Assembly: GCA_027621365.1 (NCBI GenBank)
Contig: JAQCBH010000011.1
Location: 1 to 64,000, forward strand
From: Bacteroidota bacterium
GTDB taxonomy: Bacteria > Bacteroidota > Bacteroidia > NS11-12g > UBA955
Length of the DNA: 64,000 bases
Direction of reading: 5' to 3'
Shown here: positions 63,896 to 64,000 of the stretch, in pieces
How the letters are laid out: the number at the start of each line of letters is the position of its first letter
Numbering within the stretch: the stretch's first letter is position 1
Position numbers and translations under genes: made by a program
The notes under the pieces: generated by a model
What the model saw: the letters and a program-made list of their open reading frames with translations, nothing else
Told to the model about the DNA's origin: nothing
Databases searched by the model: none

Positions 63896-64000
63896 ATGAA
63901 GCTGCTGCTGCTATACCTGGGCATATTTCTCATGAGCTTGGTCAAGTATGCGGCAGCGGTAGCCATGGCCCTTGCTGCTGGTCATCCATGGTTGGGATTT
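63896..64000 (+). CDS. Partial CDS, membrane protein N-terminus
   Basis: The first 35 codons of a gene cut by the window edge. The start MKLLLLYLGIFLMSLVKYAA and the following AVAMALAAGHPWLG make one hydrophobic helix and part of another. A TATCTTAG box ends 4 nt before the ATG. Too little is present to name it. Confidence 0.6.
   Translation, partial: MKLLLLYLGIFLMSLVKYAAAVAMALAAGHPWLGF

Overview
The window reads as chromosome from a member of the Bacteroidota, most likely order Flavobacteriales. Evidence: three proteins with C-terminal type IX secretion (T9SS) sorting tails, a DUF1800/DUF1501 pair, a GldI-like FKBP lipoprotein, family-10 porin and TonB-receptor barrels, -7 promoter boxes of the form TAnnTTTG, almost no Shine-Dalgarno sequences, and tRNA genes without encoded CCA. 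Most of it is ordinary, dense, roughly 50% GC sequence with heavy use of TTG for leucine. No rRNA, CRISPR array, prophage or insertion sequence was seen. I cannot name a genus from sequence alone.

Layout. 1-790: AT-rich edge with a cut-off leftward CDS, hairpins and tRNA-Arg(CCT). 0.8-9.4 kb: methyltransferase, GT87-type membrane glycosyltransferase, TonB-dependent receptor, small envelope proteins, tyrS, rmlA and a GH16 glycosidase. 9.4-12.5 kb: an AT-rich leftward cluster of membrane and zinc-ribbon proteins with an orphan yidD, including one protein with a Gly-Cys hexapeptide repeat. This is the best candidate for an undescribed system. 12.6-18.5 kb: era, a hydrolase lipoprotein, an EEP-family nuclease/phosphatase, DUF1761, a Fic protein, then a crp/fnr-type regulator and a yceI gene that each carry one in-frame TAA. 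18.6-26.5 kb: initiator tRNA-Met and tRNA-Glu, rsfS, birA, the DUF1800/DUF1501 pair, tRNA-Gln, prs, rplY and sodA.

26.5-38.5 kb: pnuC, an AlbA_2 protein, an M16 peptidase, a DHH phosphoesterase with a gldI-like gene, rmlB, cysS, rsmE, purD, DUF502, and exbB-exbD with a lipid A deacylase-like barrel. 38.5-43.2 kb: a tightly coupled leftward set of MsbA-like exporter, periplasmic TPR protein and outer-membrane barrel. 43.2-64 kb: comF, a 1052-residue Calx-beta T9SS substrate, a second ABC exporter, ftsH, kynU, an O-methyltransferase, hflX, two unknown envelope genes, an AcpH-like gene, a lipoprotein msrB, polA, a porin and a cut-off membrane gene.

Two architectural themes recur. First, at least fifteen genes have a TAnnTTTG-like box only 3-8 nt before the start codon, implying leaderless or nearly leaderless mRNAs. 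Second, convergent genes are packed end to end: five pairs share a nested 4-nt stop overlap (TTAA or TTAG) and two more abut as TAATTA. Functionally the window combines core translation and replication genes with an envelope programme: nucleotide-sugar synthesis (rmlA, rmlB), TonB energisation (ExbBD) for receptors, T9SS cargo, two lipid-type exporters and several barrels.
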